Shown here piece by piece: positions 1 through 7,850 of a stretch of DNA of 64,000 bases. Origin of the DNA: G965216905 sp965216905 (GTDB taxonomy: Bacteria > Actinomycetota > Acidimicrobiia > Spongiisociales > ZC4RG35); the NCBI GenBank assembly GCA_965216905.1, contig OZ244213.1:3417301-3481300 (forward strand), read 5' to 3'. The translations under genes were made by a program, and so were the position numbers. Positions within the stretch are counted from its first letter, which is position 1. Each line of letters starts with the position of its first letter. The notes beneath the pieces are model-generated. The model worked only from the letters and a program-made list of their open reading frames with translations, was not told the origin of the DNA and did no database searches.

Positions 1-274
1 CGGCCAGCGCCAGCCGGTACTGGAAGTGGATGTCGGCGATGATCGGAACCGGGGACCGAGGGACGATTTCGGCCAAACCTTCGGCGGCCTCCACGTCGTT
101 GCACGTGATCCTCACGATGTCGGCTCCGGCACCGGCCAGCGCGTACACCTGGGCAAGGGTCCCGTCGACATCGGCGGTCTTGGTGGTGGTCATCGATTGC
201 ACCGAGACCGGGGCCCCTCCCCCGACGGCGACGTCGCCGACCCTGATCTGCCTACTCGTCCGGCGATCGATCAT
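1..274 (-). CDS. ispG: 4-hydroxy-3-methylbut-2-en-1-yl diphosphate synthase (partial, N-terminus only)
   Basis: The first 91 residues of IspG (GcpE), the iron-sulfur enzyme that converts methylerythritol cyclodiphosphate to HMBPP in the MEP isoprenoid pathway. The visible part has the family's opening pattern: R-Q-I-x-V-G at the start, PVSVQSMTTTKTADVDGT near residues 23-40, then GADIVRITC and a PIIADIHF barrel strand. The Cys residues that bind the 4Fe-4S cluster lie beyond the window. The ATG at 274 overlaps the stop of the upstream protease gene by one base (TGATG), so the two are probably translationally coupled. Dxr of the same pathway lies two genes upstream. Confidence 0.93.
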   Translation of the reverse strand, partial: MIDRRTSRQIRVGDVAVGGGAPVSVQSMTTTKTADVDGTLAQVYALAGAGADIVRITCNDVEAAEGLAEIVPRSPVPIIADIHFQYRLALA

Positions 275-1398
275 CAGGACGGAAGACGGACGGGATTCAC
301 GATGTCCAGGATGATCGTCATGATTCCCAGGAGCGACAGCGCCCCGATGACCAGCACGGCCACCGGAACGAGTGCGCGGATGTCCACCCGACGCTTCGTG
401 AGCTTCTCGAACAGCGCCACGGCAAAATGGCCTCCGTCGAGTGGGAAGAGTGGCAGGGCGTTGATGGTGCCCAGCACCACGTTGACGGCTGCGAGCAAGA
501 AGACGAGGTTTCCGATGCCGAGCGAGTCGGCTTGGGCGCCGATCTGAGCCAATCCGATCACACTCACGGGCCGGATCTCGTCGGAGACCTCGTTGCCGGC
601 GATGCCGCCGGCCAGCTCGCCGATCGCGTCGAAACTGAAGATCCGCGTGAGGATGTCGAAGGTGCCGAGGACTTGACTCCACACCTGCGTCCCCGCCGCG
701 CCGATCGCTCCGAAGACGCCGATCGGCAATCGATCGGTACCGGGGGCGATCCCCAGGAAGCCGACGGTCTCGCCGGACTCCGGATCGGTGCGTGACCCGA
801 GCTCGACCGCCACCGGGACCACGGCACCGTCCCGGAGGACGCCCAGCGTGACGGTTTGGTCGGGACGAGCCGCCAGCTCGGCGCTCAGCTGCTGCCACCC
901 GGCGATCGGTGCCCCGTCGAGCTCGACGATCACGTCACCTTCCCGGATGTCGGCACCGGCGGCGGCGGTCGGGACTCCCTCGGAGACCTCGGGCACCACC
1001 CCGGCGACCTCGGTGTTGGGTGCCCGCTCGCCGACCCACATCGCCAAACCGAAGAACAGAACGAAGGCAAGGAGAAAGTTGGCGGCGATCCCCGCCAACA
1101 CCACGAACGACTTGGCCCAGAACGGCTTGTCCCGGTAGGTCCGACCCTCGTCGGAGGGCTCGACGTCTTCCAGGGCGCTCATTCCGATGATCCGGACGTA
1201 CGCTCCGAATGGGATCGGCTTGATGCCGTACTCGGTCTCACCACGCCGGAACGACCAGATCCGCGGTCCGAAGCCGAGGAAGAACTCGGTGACCTTCATG
1301 CCGGTCGCCTTGGCGGCGAAGAAATGACCCGCCTCATGGGCGACCACGAACATGATGATTGCGAAGATGACGCCGAAAGCGCCGAGGACCCCTGTCAT
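274..1398 (-). CDS. rseP: Site-2 intramembrane zinc metalloprotease, RseP/Rip1-like (M50 family)
   Basis: A 374-residue polytopic membrane protease of the S2P family, which cleaves anti-sigma factors and other transmembrane substrates within the membrane. The zinc-binding HEAGH is at residues 21-25 in the first membrane helix. A PDZ-like domain lies in the middle (about 120-220), and the second active-site motif, LFPLDGGH, is near the C-terminus, followed by hydrophobic helices. The length fits the family. It sits between dxr and ispG, a frequent actinobacterial order (dxr-rip1-ispG). Substrates cannot be inferred from the window. Confidence 0.92.
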   Translation of the reverse strand: MTGVLGAFGVIFAIIMFVVAHEAGHFFAAKATGMKVTEFFLGFGPRIWSFRRGETEYGIKPIPFGAYVRIIGMSALEDVEPSDEGRTYRDKPFWAKSFVVLAGIAANFLLAFVLFFGLAMWVGERAPNTEVAGVVPEVSEGVPTAAAGADIREGDVIVELDGAPIAGWQQLSAELAARPDQTVTLGVLRDGAVVPVAVELGSRTDPESGETVGFLGIAPGTDRLPIGVFGAIGAAGTQVWSQVLGTFDILTRIFSFDAIGELAGGIAGNEVSDEIRPVSVIGLAQIGAQADSLGIGNLVFLLAAVNVVLGTINALPLFPLDGGHFAVALFEKLTKRRVDIRALVPVAVLVIGALSLLGIMTIILDIVNPVRLPS

Positions 1399-1434
1399 GC
1401 CCGCATCAAGTTAGCCGCCGTTCGACTCAAGTCA

Positions 1435-2535
1435 TCACGTCGTGCGACGTTCCACCGCCGCCCCGGCCAACCGCCGTGCCTCGGCATCGGCGGCCATCAC
1501 CTCGGCGACGGTCCGCATGGGCGCCCGGGGCATGGCTTCGACGACCTCCTCGATGACTCGAGGGATGTCGGTGAACCCGATCCGACCGTCCAGAAAGGCC
1601 TCGACCGCCACCTCGTCGGCGGCGTTGAAGGCGCACGACGAGCTGCGGCCGGCGCGGCCGGCGGCGTAGGCGAGGTCGAGTGCCGGGAACACGCCTCGAT
1701 CGGGTGCTTCGAAGCTCAAGGTCAACCCGGTGAGGTCCAGATGTGCCTCCGGCAGCGGCATACGACCGGGATAGGTGACCGCATACTGGATCGGCACCCG
1801 CATGTCGGTGACACCGGCGTGTGCCAGGAGCGCACCATCGGCGAGCCGGACCAGCGAGTGGACGATGCTCTGGGGGTGAACCACGACTTCGATGTCGTCG
1901 AAGTCGAATCCGAACAAGGCGTGGGCCTCGATCACCTCCAGCCCTTTGTTGACCAGGGTTGCCGAGTCCACGCTGATCCTCCGGCCCATCGACCAGGTCG
2001 GGTGGGCCAGGGCCTGGGCCGGCGTCACCTCGGCGAGGTCGGCCGCCGACCAGCCCCGAAACGGACCGCCGCTGGCGGTGATCACCAGCCGCCCGACCTC
2101 GGCGCGGTCGGCGGAAGCGAGCAGCTGATGGAGCGCCGAGTGTTCCGAGTCGACGGGGATGAGCTCGCCGCCTCCGGCGCGGCGGGCGGCTTCGATCACC
2201 TCGGCGCCGGCGATCAACGACTCCTTGTTGGCCAGCGCCAGCCGGTTTCCCGACTCGACGGCGGCCACGCTGGCGCCCAAACCCACCGCCCCCACGATCC
2301 CGTTCACCACAGTGCACTCCGGGATCCGGGCGAGCTCGTCGACGGCGGCCTGACCATCATCGGAGGCGACGGCGACGCGCGCCTGCGGGTGGGCCGCTCG
2401 AATTCGATCGAATGCCGGCGACGGTTTCGACGCGGCGAGTCCGGCCACGGCGATGCCGAGACGCCCGGCAACCTCGAGTGCCTGGGATCCGATGGATCCG
2501 GTGGCGCCGAGCACCACCAACCGGCGATGGTTCAC
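1435..2535 (-). CDS. dxr: 1-deoxy-D-xylulose 5-phosphate reductoisomerase
   Basis: Second enzyme of the MEP pathway; it uses NADPH to convert DXP to MEP in the cytoplasm. The 366 residues carry the expected motifs in order: dinucleotide-binding GATGSIGS (10-17), NKES (103-106), the metal and substrate loop VDSEHSA (128-134), SGGPFR (155-160), PTWSMG (179-184), NKGLEVIEA (196-204) and HPQS (220-223). Start codon GTG overlaps the cdsA stop as GTGA, which argues for coupling within the cdsA-dxr-protease-ispG unit. Confidence 0.96.
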   Translation of the reverse strand: MNHRRLVVLGATGSIGSQALEVAGRLGIAVAGLAASKPSPAFDRIRAAHPQARVAVASDDGQAAVDELARIPECTVVNGIVGAVGLGASVAAVESGNRLALANKESLIAGAEVIEAARRAGGGELIPVDSEHSALHQLLASADRAEVGRLVITASGGPFRGWSAADLAEVTPAQALAHPTWSMGRRISVDSATLVNKGLEVIEAHALFGFDFDDIEVVVHPQSIVHSLVRLADGALLAHAGVTDMRVPIQYAVTYPGRMPLPEAHLDLTGLTLSFEAPDRGVFPALDLAYAAGRAGRSSSCAFNAADEVAVEAFLDGRIGFTDIPRVIEEVVEAMPRAPMRTVAEVMAADAEARRLAGAAVERRTT

Positions 2536-4088
2536 AGCTTGCCGAAGAGATCGAGCAGGAGATAGGCCGGAGGCAGCACGAAGAGCAGCGCGTCGATTCG
2601 ATCCAGCATGCCGCCGTGTCCGGGGAGCAGCGAACCCATGTCCTTCACGTCGAGCGCCCGCTTGACCACCGACTCCGCCGCATCGCCCAGCGGCCCCATG
2701 ATCGCCACGACGGCGGCCAGGAGCAGGGCTTCACGGAGGTTGACGTGGAAGACCGCCGGGAAGGTCGACAGGATCGCCGCGAGGACGAAAACCACCACGG
2801 TCCCGCCGACGAACCCCTCGATCGTCTTGCCCGGGGACACGGTGGGAGCCAGTTGTCGGCGGCCGAACGACCGGCCGACGAAGTAGGCGCCGATGTCATT
2901 GAAGGCGGTCAGCAGCACCAGCAGCAGAATCAGCCCGACGAACTCTTCGGCGCGGGTGATCCCCACTGCGAAAGCCAACATGCTGACCCAGGCCATTCCC
3001 AGCACGGTGATCGCCGCGTTCTCGAGTGGATTGCGCCGAAGCGTGATCCCGTACAGAAGACCGGTGAGTGCCACGGTGAGCACGACGGAGGATCCGATCG
3101 CATGCACTCCCCCGCGCAGGGTTCCGATGCCGGCCGCCAGGACACCGATGAAACCGAACAGCGCCACCGGGGCGAATCCCCGTGAGCGGACGGTGGAGTA
3201 GAACTCTCCCAGCGAGAGCACCATCACCGCACAGACCACACCGGTGAACCACCCTCGGCCCAACATCAGCCCGCCGAGAAAGACGCCGACCAGCACGAGA
3301 CCGGTACCGATCCGGACCGTCAGGTCGGAGGCGGCCTGTTGCTCCTCGTGTTCGATCTCCTCTTCGGTGACGGAGCGCTGACCGGTCACATCCTCGAATC
3401 CGATCAAGCCGCTCCCCACTCCGGGAATCGATGCCGCAACGGCCTGTCGCTCCACGTCGTCGGTCTCGGCCCGGGCCAGTTCCTCGGCAAAGTCCCGATA
3501 CTCCTGCGTGCTGGCGGCGATGTAGTCCTCTTGGGTGAAGTCGTCGAGACTGGTCGGCCCGCTCTTGAGATCTTCCACGTACAGCCCCGGATCGGGAACC
3601 GTTGCCGGATCCGCCGACCGATCGTCCGGCTGCTCGAGGCCCGACGTCTGGGCTGCCACCAGCTCACCTTCCGGGACCGCCACCTCGGCATCCTCTCCGG
3701 CATCGTCGGTATCGGCATCGTCGGTATCCGCACGATCGGCATCGTCGGCACCCGGGTCGGCGGAGTCGGCCGAAGCAGCCGGCGGTCCAGCGGGAGCGGT
3801 GACCATCGAAGGCGCGTCCTCGGCGGGTGGTCGATCGGAAGCGACCGGCGTCTGCGGGGCAGGGATCGGAGCCGACAGGGCTTCGCCAGGAGCCGAGATC
3901 TCATACCCCGACTCGTCGACGTACTCGGAAGGCGACGGATCCCCCACGTCCGGAGGAAGCCCATCCAGCGGCAGCCGGCCCTCGGCGGGATCGTCCTCGC
4001 CTTCGACCCAGACCTTCTCAACGCTGGAGATCTCACCCTCCCACGGCCGCCCGGAGCGGCGTCTACGTCGGTCGCTCTCGTCACTCAT
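2532..4088 (-). CDS. cdsA: Phosphatidate cytidylyltransferase with long acidic N-terminal extension
   Basis: CdsA makes CDP-diacylglycerol from phosphatidic acid and CTP at the membrane, the branch point for phospholipid synthesis. The C-terminal half has about eight hydrophobic segments, SPGKTIEGFVGG, and the family signature ending KDMGSLLPGHGGMLDRID. The protein is about 518 residues against roughly 270-300 usually. The extra ~250 residues are N-terminal, hydrophilic, rich in Asp, Glu, Ala and Pro, with DADRADTDDADTDD-type low complexity and a predicted helical stretch just before the membrane part. I chose the ATG at 4088; an in-frame TTG at 4094 overlaps the frr stop. Confidence 0.93.
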   Translation of the reverse strand: MSDESDRRRRRSGRPWEGEISSVEKVWVEGEDDPAEGRLPLDGLPPDVGDPSPSEYVDESGYEISAPGEALSAPIPAPQTPVASDRPPAEDAPSMVTAPAGPPAASADSADPGADDADRADTDDADTDDAGEDAEVAVPEGELVAAQTSGLEQPDDRSADPATVPDPGLYVEDLKSGPTSLDDFTQEDYIAASTQEYRDFAEELARAETDDVERQAVAASIPGVGSGLIGFEDVTGQRSVTEEEIEHEEQQAASDLTVRIGTGLVLVGVFLGGLMLGRGWFTGVVCAVMVLSLGEFYSTVRSRGFAPVALFGFIGVLAAGIGTLRGGVHAIGSSVVLTVALTGLLYGITLRRNPLENAAITVLGMAWVSMLAFAVGITRAEEFVGLILLLVLLTAFNDIGAYFVGRSFGRRQLAPTVSPGKTIEGFVGGTVVVFVLAAILSTFPAVFHVNLREALLLAAVVAIMGPLGDAAESVVKRALDVKDMGSLLPGHGGMLDRIDALLFVLPPAYLLLDLFGKL

Positions 4089-4090
4089 GG

Positions 4091-4642
4091 TCAAACCTCG
4101 AGCAGCTCCGACTCTTTGCGATCGAGCAGCTCCTCGATGGCCGCAACATGCCGGTCGGTGACGTCCTGGAGCTCCTTCTCGGCGCGGTGGATGTCATCGT
4201 CGGAGATCTCGCCGTGCAAGGCCTCCATGTCCGCCTTGACGTGCCGGCGCACATTGCGGATGGCGATCCGGCCTTCCTCGGCCATGTGTTTGACGATCCG
4301 AGCCAACTCCTGGCGGCGCTCCTCGGTGAGGGTCGGGAACGCCAGCCGGATCACCGTGCCATCGTTCGAAGGGTTCAGGCCCAGGTCGGCCGAGAGAATG
4401 GCCCGTTCGACATCTCCGACGGTCGACTTGTCGTAGGGGTGGACGACCAGCAGTCGCGGTTCGGGCACGGAGATGGTCGCCAGCTGCTGGAGCGGCGTCG
4501 GCGTTCCGTAATACTCGACGGTGATGCGATGGAGGATCTGGGGATTGGCTCGACCGGTTCGGACCGTGTCGAACTCACCGGCAACGTGATCGACGGCTTG
4601 CCCCATCTTCTCGTCGGCCTCTTCGAGCAACTCTTTGATCAC
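4091..4642 (-). CDS. frr: Ribosome recycling factor
   Basis: A 183-residue protein of the usual RRF length; with EF-G it splits post-termination ribosomes. The sequence shows the diagnostic VRTGRANP (helix 1), YYGTPTPLQQLA, the PYDKS segment, SNDGTVIRLAFPTLTEERR and the long C-terminal helix of the three-helix bundle. The order pyrH-frr-cdsA is the standard bacterial arrangement. An unusual 186-nt spacer with a 12-bp tandem array separates it from pyrH, and cdsA starts 2 nt after its stop. Confidence 0.97.
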   Translation of the reverse strand: MIKELLEEADEKMGQAVDHVAGEFDTVRTGRANPQILHRITVEYYGTPTPLQQLATISVPEPRLLVVHPYDKSTVGDVERAILSADLGLNPSNDGTVIRLAFPTLTEERRQELARIVKHMAEEGRIAIRNVRRHVKADMEALHGEISDDDIHRAEKELQDVTDRHVAAIEELLDRKESELLEV

Positions 4643-4706
4643 CAGATCTCCTCACGCCTCCGTCCGGCTGCACCGGTGCAGCCGACCGTCTCCAGTCCCG
4701 ATCACC

Positions 4707-4790
4707 TTCTCCGGCACATTCTCCGGCACATTCTCCGGCACACTCTCCGGCACATTCTCCGGTACTTCGTCCGGCTCGCTCACCGGCGCC
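4707..4790. repeat. 12-bp tandem array in the pyrH-frr spacer
   Basis: Seven consecutive 12-nt units of the form TTCTCCGGCACA (plus strand). The first three are identical, the fourth differs by one base, and the last three decay. The array fills much of the 186-nt gap between the pyrH stop (4829) and the frr start (4642). On the minus strand the unit reads GCCGGAGAATGT, close to the GCCGGGGAAGCG unit encoding the S16 tail near 26.8 kb. I see no protein-coding role here. Confidence 0.85.
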
Positions 4791-4828
4791 TTCCCGGATC
4801 GTCGGGAGACTCCGGCGACGGCCACAAG

Positions 4829-5542
4829 TCAGCTGACGACGGTGCCGATCGGTTCGCCGGCGACCGCCCGCTGGATGTTGCCGGGCTTGGTCATGTCGAA
4901 CACCACGATCGGTATGTGATGCTCGCGGCACATGGTAATGGCGGTCGAGTCCATCACCCGGAGTCCCATGGACAGGAAGTCCATGTACGAGAGACGTTCG
5001 ATCTTGCTGGCGTCGGCGCTCGTCATCGGGTCGGCGTCGTAGATCCCGTCGACCTTGCTGGCCTTGAGCAGCACGGAGGCGCCCACTTCGACCGCCCGCA
5101 GCGCCGCCGCGGTGTCGGTCGTGAAGAACGGATTTCCCGTCCCGGCGGCGAACACCACGGCCCGCTCCTTCTCGAGATGTCGGATCGCCTTCAAGCGGAT
5201 GTAGGGCTCGGCGAGCTGTCGCATCGTGATCGCCGACTGGACGCGGGTCTGCACGCCGGCGCGTTCGAGATAACTCTGCAACGCCAGTGCGTTGATGACC
5301 GTGGCGAGCATGCCCATGTAGTCGGCGCTGGCCGGGTCCATTCCCGTGGCCGCCTGGGAGACACCCCGGAAGATGTTCCCACCACCGACGACGACGGCGA
5401 TCTCGGTTCCGGCGGCATGGGCCTCGGCGATCTCGCCGGCGACCCGGGCGACGGTCTCGGGGTCGATCCCATACCCGACCTCGGGGTCGGCGAACGCTTC
5501 ACCCGACAGCTTGAGCAGGACTCGGCGCGGCGCGTCGCTCAC
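4829..5542 (-). CDS. pyrH: Uridylate kinase (UMP kinase)
   Basis: A 237-residue bacterial UMP kinase of the amino-acid-kinase fold, phosphorylating UMP to UDP with ATP. Visible motifs are LLKLSGEAF (9-17), the glycine-rich VVGGGNIFRG (51-60), GMLATVINALAL, AGTGNPFFTTDTAAALRA and the KVDGIYDADP loop. The GTG start overlaps the tsf stop as GTGA. The tsf-pyrH-frr order is conserved in most bacteria. A terminator or spacer function for the following repeat-bearing gap is possible but not shown. Confidence 0.97.
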   Translation of the reverse strand: MSDAPRRVLLKLSGEAFADPEVGYGIDPETVARVAGEIAEAHAAGTEIAVVVGGGNIFRGVSQAATGMDPASADYMGMLATVINALALQSYLERAGVQTRVQSAITMRQLAEPYIRLKAIRHLEKERAVVFAAGTGNPFFTTDTAAALRAVEVGASVLLKASKVDGIYDADPMTSADASKIERLSYMDFLSMGLRVMDSTAITMCREHHIPIVVFDMTKPGNIQRAVAGEPIGTVVS

Positions 5543-6156
5543 GCCGACTCGCCCACCGCCAGCCGGCTGAACGCCCGGATCGAGATGTTCTCACCCATCT
5601 TGGCGCCCAGTGCCGTGACCATCTCACCCACGGTTCCCTCGAACTTGTCCTTGTTCACGAACTCCTGCTCGAGAAGGACATTGTCTCGGTAGAACTTCTC
5701 GAGCCGACCCTCGACGATCTTGGGAAGCGCCGCCTCCGGCTTTCCGGCGGCCTTGGCCTCCCGTTCGATCAACTCGGCTTCCTTGGCGACCTCGGCGGCG
5801 TCGACGTCCTCCCGTGACAACCAGGACGGCTTCGACCAGGACACATGCATGGCGATGTCGTTGGCGGCATCGCGGAACTCGGGGCTCTTCGCCACGAAAT
5901 CGGTCTCGCAGGCCAGCGAGACCAGGACACCGACCACCACCCGGTCATTCTGCTGATGCAGATACGAACCGACGGTCCCCTCGGTGGCGTCGCGGCCCGC
6001 CCGTTTGGCGACTGCCGCCAGCCCCCGCTCTCGCAACAACTCGAAAGCTTTGTCGAAGTCGCCGGAGGCCTCCTCCAGCGCCTTCTTGGCGTCCATCATC
6101 CCGACACCCGCCTGCTGGCGGAGTGTCTGGACATCTTTGGCTGTGATTTGGGACAT
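5539..6156 (-). CDS. tsf: Translation elongation factor Ts (short form)
   Basis: Guanine-nucleotide exchange factor for EF-Tu. At 205 residues it is the short EF-Ts type, lacking the second half of the core domain found in E. coli EF-Ts (about 280 residues). The N-terminal UBA-like module has LRQQAGVGMMDAKKAL (12-27), and the EF-Tu contact motif TDFVAKSPEF is at 85-94. It lies 10 nt downstream of rpsB, with an AGGA-type ribosome site in that gap, and overlaps pyrH by 4 nt. Confidence 0.97.
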   Translation of the reverse strand: MSQITAKDVQTLRQQAGVGMMDAKKALEEASGDFDKAFELLRERGLAAVAKRAGRDATEGTVGSYLHQQNDRVVVGVLVSLACETDFVAKSPEFRDAANDIAMHVSWSKPSWLSREDVDAAEVAKEAELIEREAKAAGKPEAALPKIVEGRLEKFYRDNVLLEQEFVNKDKFEGTVGEMVTALGAKMGENISIRAFSRLAVGESA

Positions 6157-6166
6157 CGGGATCCTC

Positions 6167-6883
6167 CTAGGAAGTTGCCTCGGCCGGCGCCTTCTTCGAC
6201 CGGAGTTCCTTGCCTTCCAACGCGGCTTCCGCCAGTGCGTTGGCGATGAGCTCGACCGATCGGATGGCGTCGTCGTTCCCCGGGATCACAATGTCGACGG
6301 GGTCCGGATCGCAGTTCGAGTCGACGAGTGCCAGGAGCTTGACTCCGAGCCGTTCGGTCTCGGCGACCGCGGTGTGCTCGAGGTTGACATCGACCATGAA
6401 GGCCGCCTCCGGCACCCGGGCGAGATCGCGCACCCCACCGAGGTTGGCCTGCAGCTTCTCGAGCTCCCGGCGGAGACGGAGCCGCTCCTTCTTGTGAAGC
6501 CGATCCATCTCACCGCTGGTCTCCATCGCCTCCAGCTCTTTCATGTAGAAGATGCGCTTCTGGATCGTGCTGAAGTTGGTGAGCATTCCTCCGAGCCATC
6601 GGTAGGTCACGTACGGCATTCCTGCCCGCTGGGCGGCATTGCCGATTGCATCCTGGGCCTGCTTCTTGGTTCCGATGAACAGGATCGTCCCACCGTCGGC
6701 CACGAGGTCCCGGACATAGGCACACGCCCGCTCGACCTGTTCGAGCGTCTGCCGGAGGTCGATGATGTGGATGCCGTTGCGCTCGGTGAAGATGAACGGT
6801 TCCATCTTCGGATTCCATCGCCGCGTCTGGTGACCGAAGTGGACTCCGGCCTCCAAGAGCTGCTTCATCGTGACTGAGGCCAC
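6167..6883 (-). CDS. rpsB: 30S ribosomal protein S2
   Basis: A 238-residue S2 with the classical start: MKQLLEAGVHFGHQTRRWNPKM, here read in two parts as MKQLLEAGVH and FGHQTRRWNP. Further motifs are FIGTKKQAQ, YRWLGGMLTNF and the C-terminal nucleotide-site-like segment with DSNCDPD and PGNDDA. The start is a GTG at 6883 preceded by a strong GGAAGGAG ribosome site six bases away. It begins the rpsB-tsf-pyrH-frr-cdsA cluster, and whiG ends 178 nt upstream. Confidence 0.97.
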   Translation of the reverse strand: MASVTMKQLLEAGVHFGHQTRRWNPKMEPFIFTERNGIHIIDLRQTLEQVERACAYVRDLVADGGTILFIGTKKQAQDAIGNAAQRAGMPYVTYRWLGGMLTNFSTIQKRIFYMKELEAMETSGEMDRLHKKERLRLRRELEKLQANLGGVRDLARVPEAAFMVDVNLEHTAVAETERLGVKLLALVDSNCDPDPVDIVIPGNDDAIRSVELIANALAEAALEGKELRSKKAPAEATS

Positions 6884-7061
6884 GATCGTCTCCTTCCTGG
6901 TTGCTTCTTCCGCTCGTTGACCGCGTGGCGGACCACCCCACGGGAACGCATCCCGACCAGAGGGGTTGCACGAGCGTGCATGATGGGCGTCAGTGTAGCG
7001 AGGCCGTCCGTACCCAAATCCGGTACCCGAGTTCTCGACGCCGGCCGATCGAGGACCTCGT
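6884..7061 (-). promoter_or_regulatory. rpsB leader region with candidate -10 and an inverted repeat
   Basis: A 178-nt gap between whiG and rpsB, with no gene. On the minus strand a TACACT hexamer (6992-6997) could be a -10 element, but I find no good -35 at 16-18 bp. Downstream of it lies a perfect 6-bp inverted repeat TGCACG-AG-CGTGCA (6967-6980), which would be inside the leader RNA. S2 autoregulates through its leader in many bacteria, but I cannot match this leader to a known S2-binding structure. Confidence 0.3.
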
Positions 7062-7850
7062 TCAGCGGTAGGTGGGCTCGGCCATCCGGTTTCGAAGACT
7101 CATCACGCTCTTGGCGTGGATCTGGCACACCCGCGATTCGGTGACTCCCAACACGTCCCCGATCTCGGCGAGGGTGAGACCTTCGAAGTAGTAGAGGGTC
7201 AACACGAGCCGCTCGCGGTCGGGGAGCCGGTTGATCGCATCGGCGAGGATGCGGCGAGTCTCCTCCTTCTGGAAGGCGGCTTCGGGACCGAGGCCCGACG
7301 GATCCGCCACCATGTCCTTGAGTGAGCTCCCGTTCTCGGGTGAGAACACCTCGTCCAGCGCCACGATCCCCAGGTTGGAGATCTCCGCCAGCGTGTGATG
7401 GAGGTCGGAGACCGAGGACTCGAGATGATGGGCGAGTTCCTCGTCGGTCGGGTTTCGCTGCAGCCGGTGTTCGAGCTCGGTGATGGAGCGTTCGATCTCC
7501 CGAGCCTTGGCCCGTACCGACCTCGGCACCCAGTCGAGCGCCCGGAGCTCGTCCAGGATGGCTCCCTTGACCCGGTTGATCGCATAGGTCTCGAACTTGA
7601 ACCCGCGCTCTGGCTCGAACTTCTCGATTGCGTCGATCAGACCAAACACGCCATAGGAGACCAGATCGGACGACTCCACATTGCGCGGCAGCCCGACCGC
7701 CACGCGCCCGGCCACGAACTTGACGAGTGGGGAGTAGTGGATGATCAGGCCCTCTCGGGCTCCCGAATCGCCGGTGCTCTTGAATCGCTCCCAAAGGACA
7801 GCGACTTCGTCCGCCGGAGCCCGGTTACGCCCGGGGATGGCTGAGGTCAT
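7062..7850 (-). CDS. whiG: RNA polymerase sigma factor of the FliA/WhiG family
   Basis: A 262-residue sigma-70 family factor with region 2 (SSDLVSYGVFGLIDAIEKFEP and the FKFETYAINRVKGAILDELR core), region 3 (RAKAREIERSITELEHRL) and region 4 with its helix-turn-helix LTLAEIGDVLGVTESRVCQI. The AILDELR...DWVPRSVR signature is typical of FliA/WhiG factors, which drive motility genes or, in Streptomyces, sporulation genes. No such target genes are in the window. The ATG at 7850 lies inside the 3' end of xerC (26-nt overlap). The neighbourhood xerC/dprA-whiG-rpsB matches Streptomyces. Confidence 0.88.
   Translation of the reverse strand: MTSAIPGRNRAPADEVAVLWERFKSTGDSGAREGLIIHYSPLVKFVAGRVAVGLPRNVESSDLVSYGVFGLIDAIEKFEPERGFKFETYAINRVKGAILDELRALDWVPRSVRAKAREIERSITELEHRLQRNPTDEELAHHLESSVSDLHHTLAEISNLGIVALDEVFSPENGSSLKDMVADPSGLGPEAAFQKEETRRILADAINRLPDRERLVLTLYYFEGLTLAEIGDVLGVTESRVCQIHAKSVMSLRNRMAEPTYR

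Noticed and set aside
856..2565. A 569-codon plus-strand open frame
   Set aside because: Antisense to the protease and dxr genes, whose motifs are intact; the composition is typical of antisense shadow.
4575..4931. Minus-strand frame with AGEC repeats between frr and pyrH
   Set aside because: It overlaps the ends of both real genes in another frame and has no ribosome site; the repeat arises from the 12-bp array.
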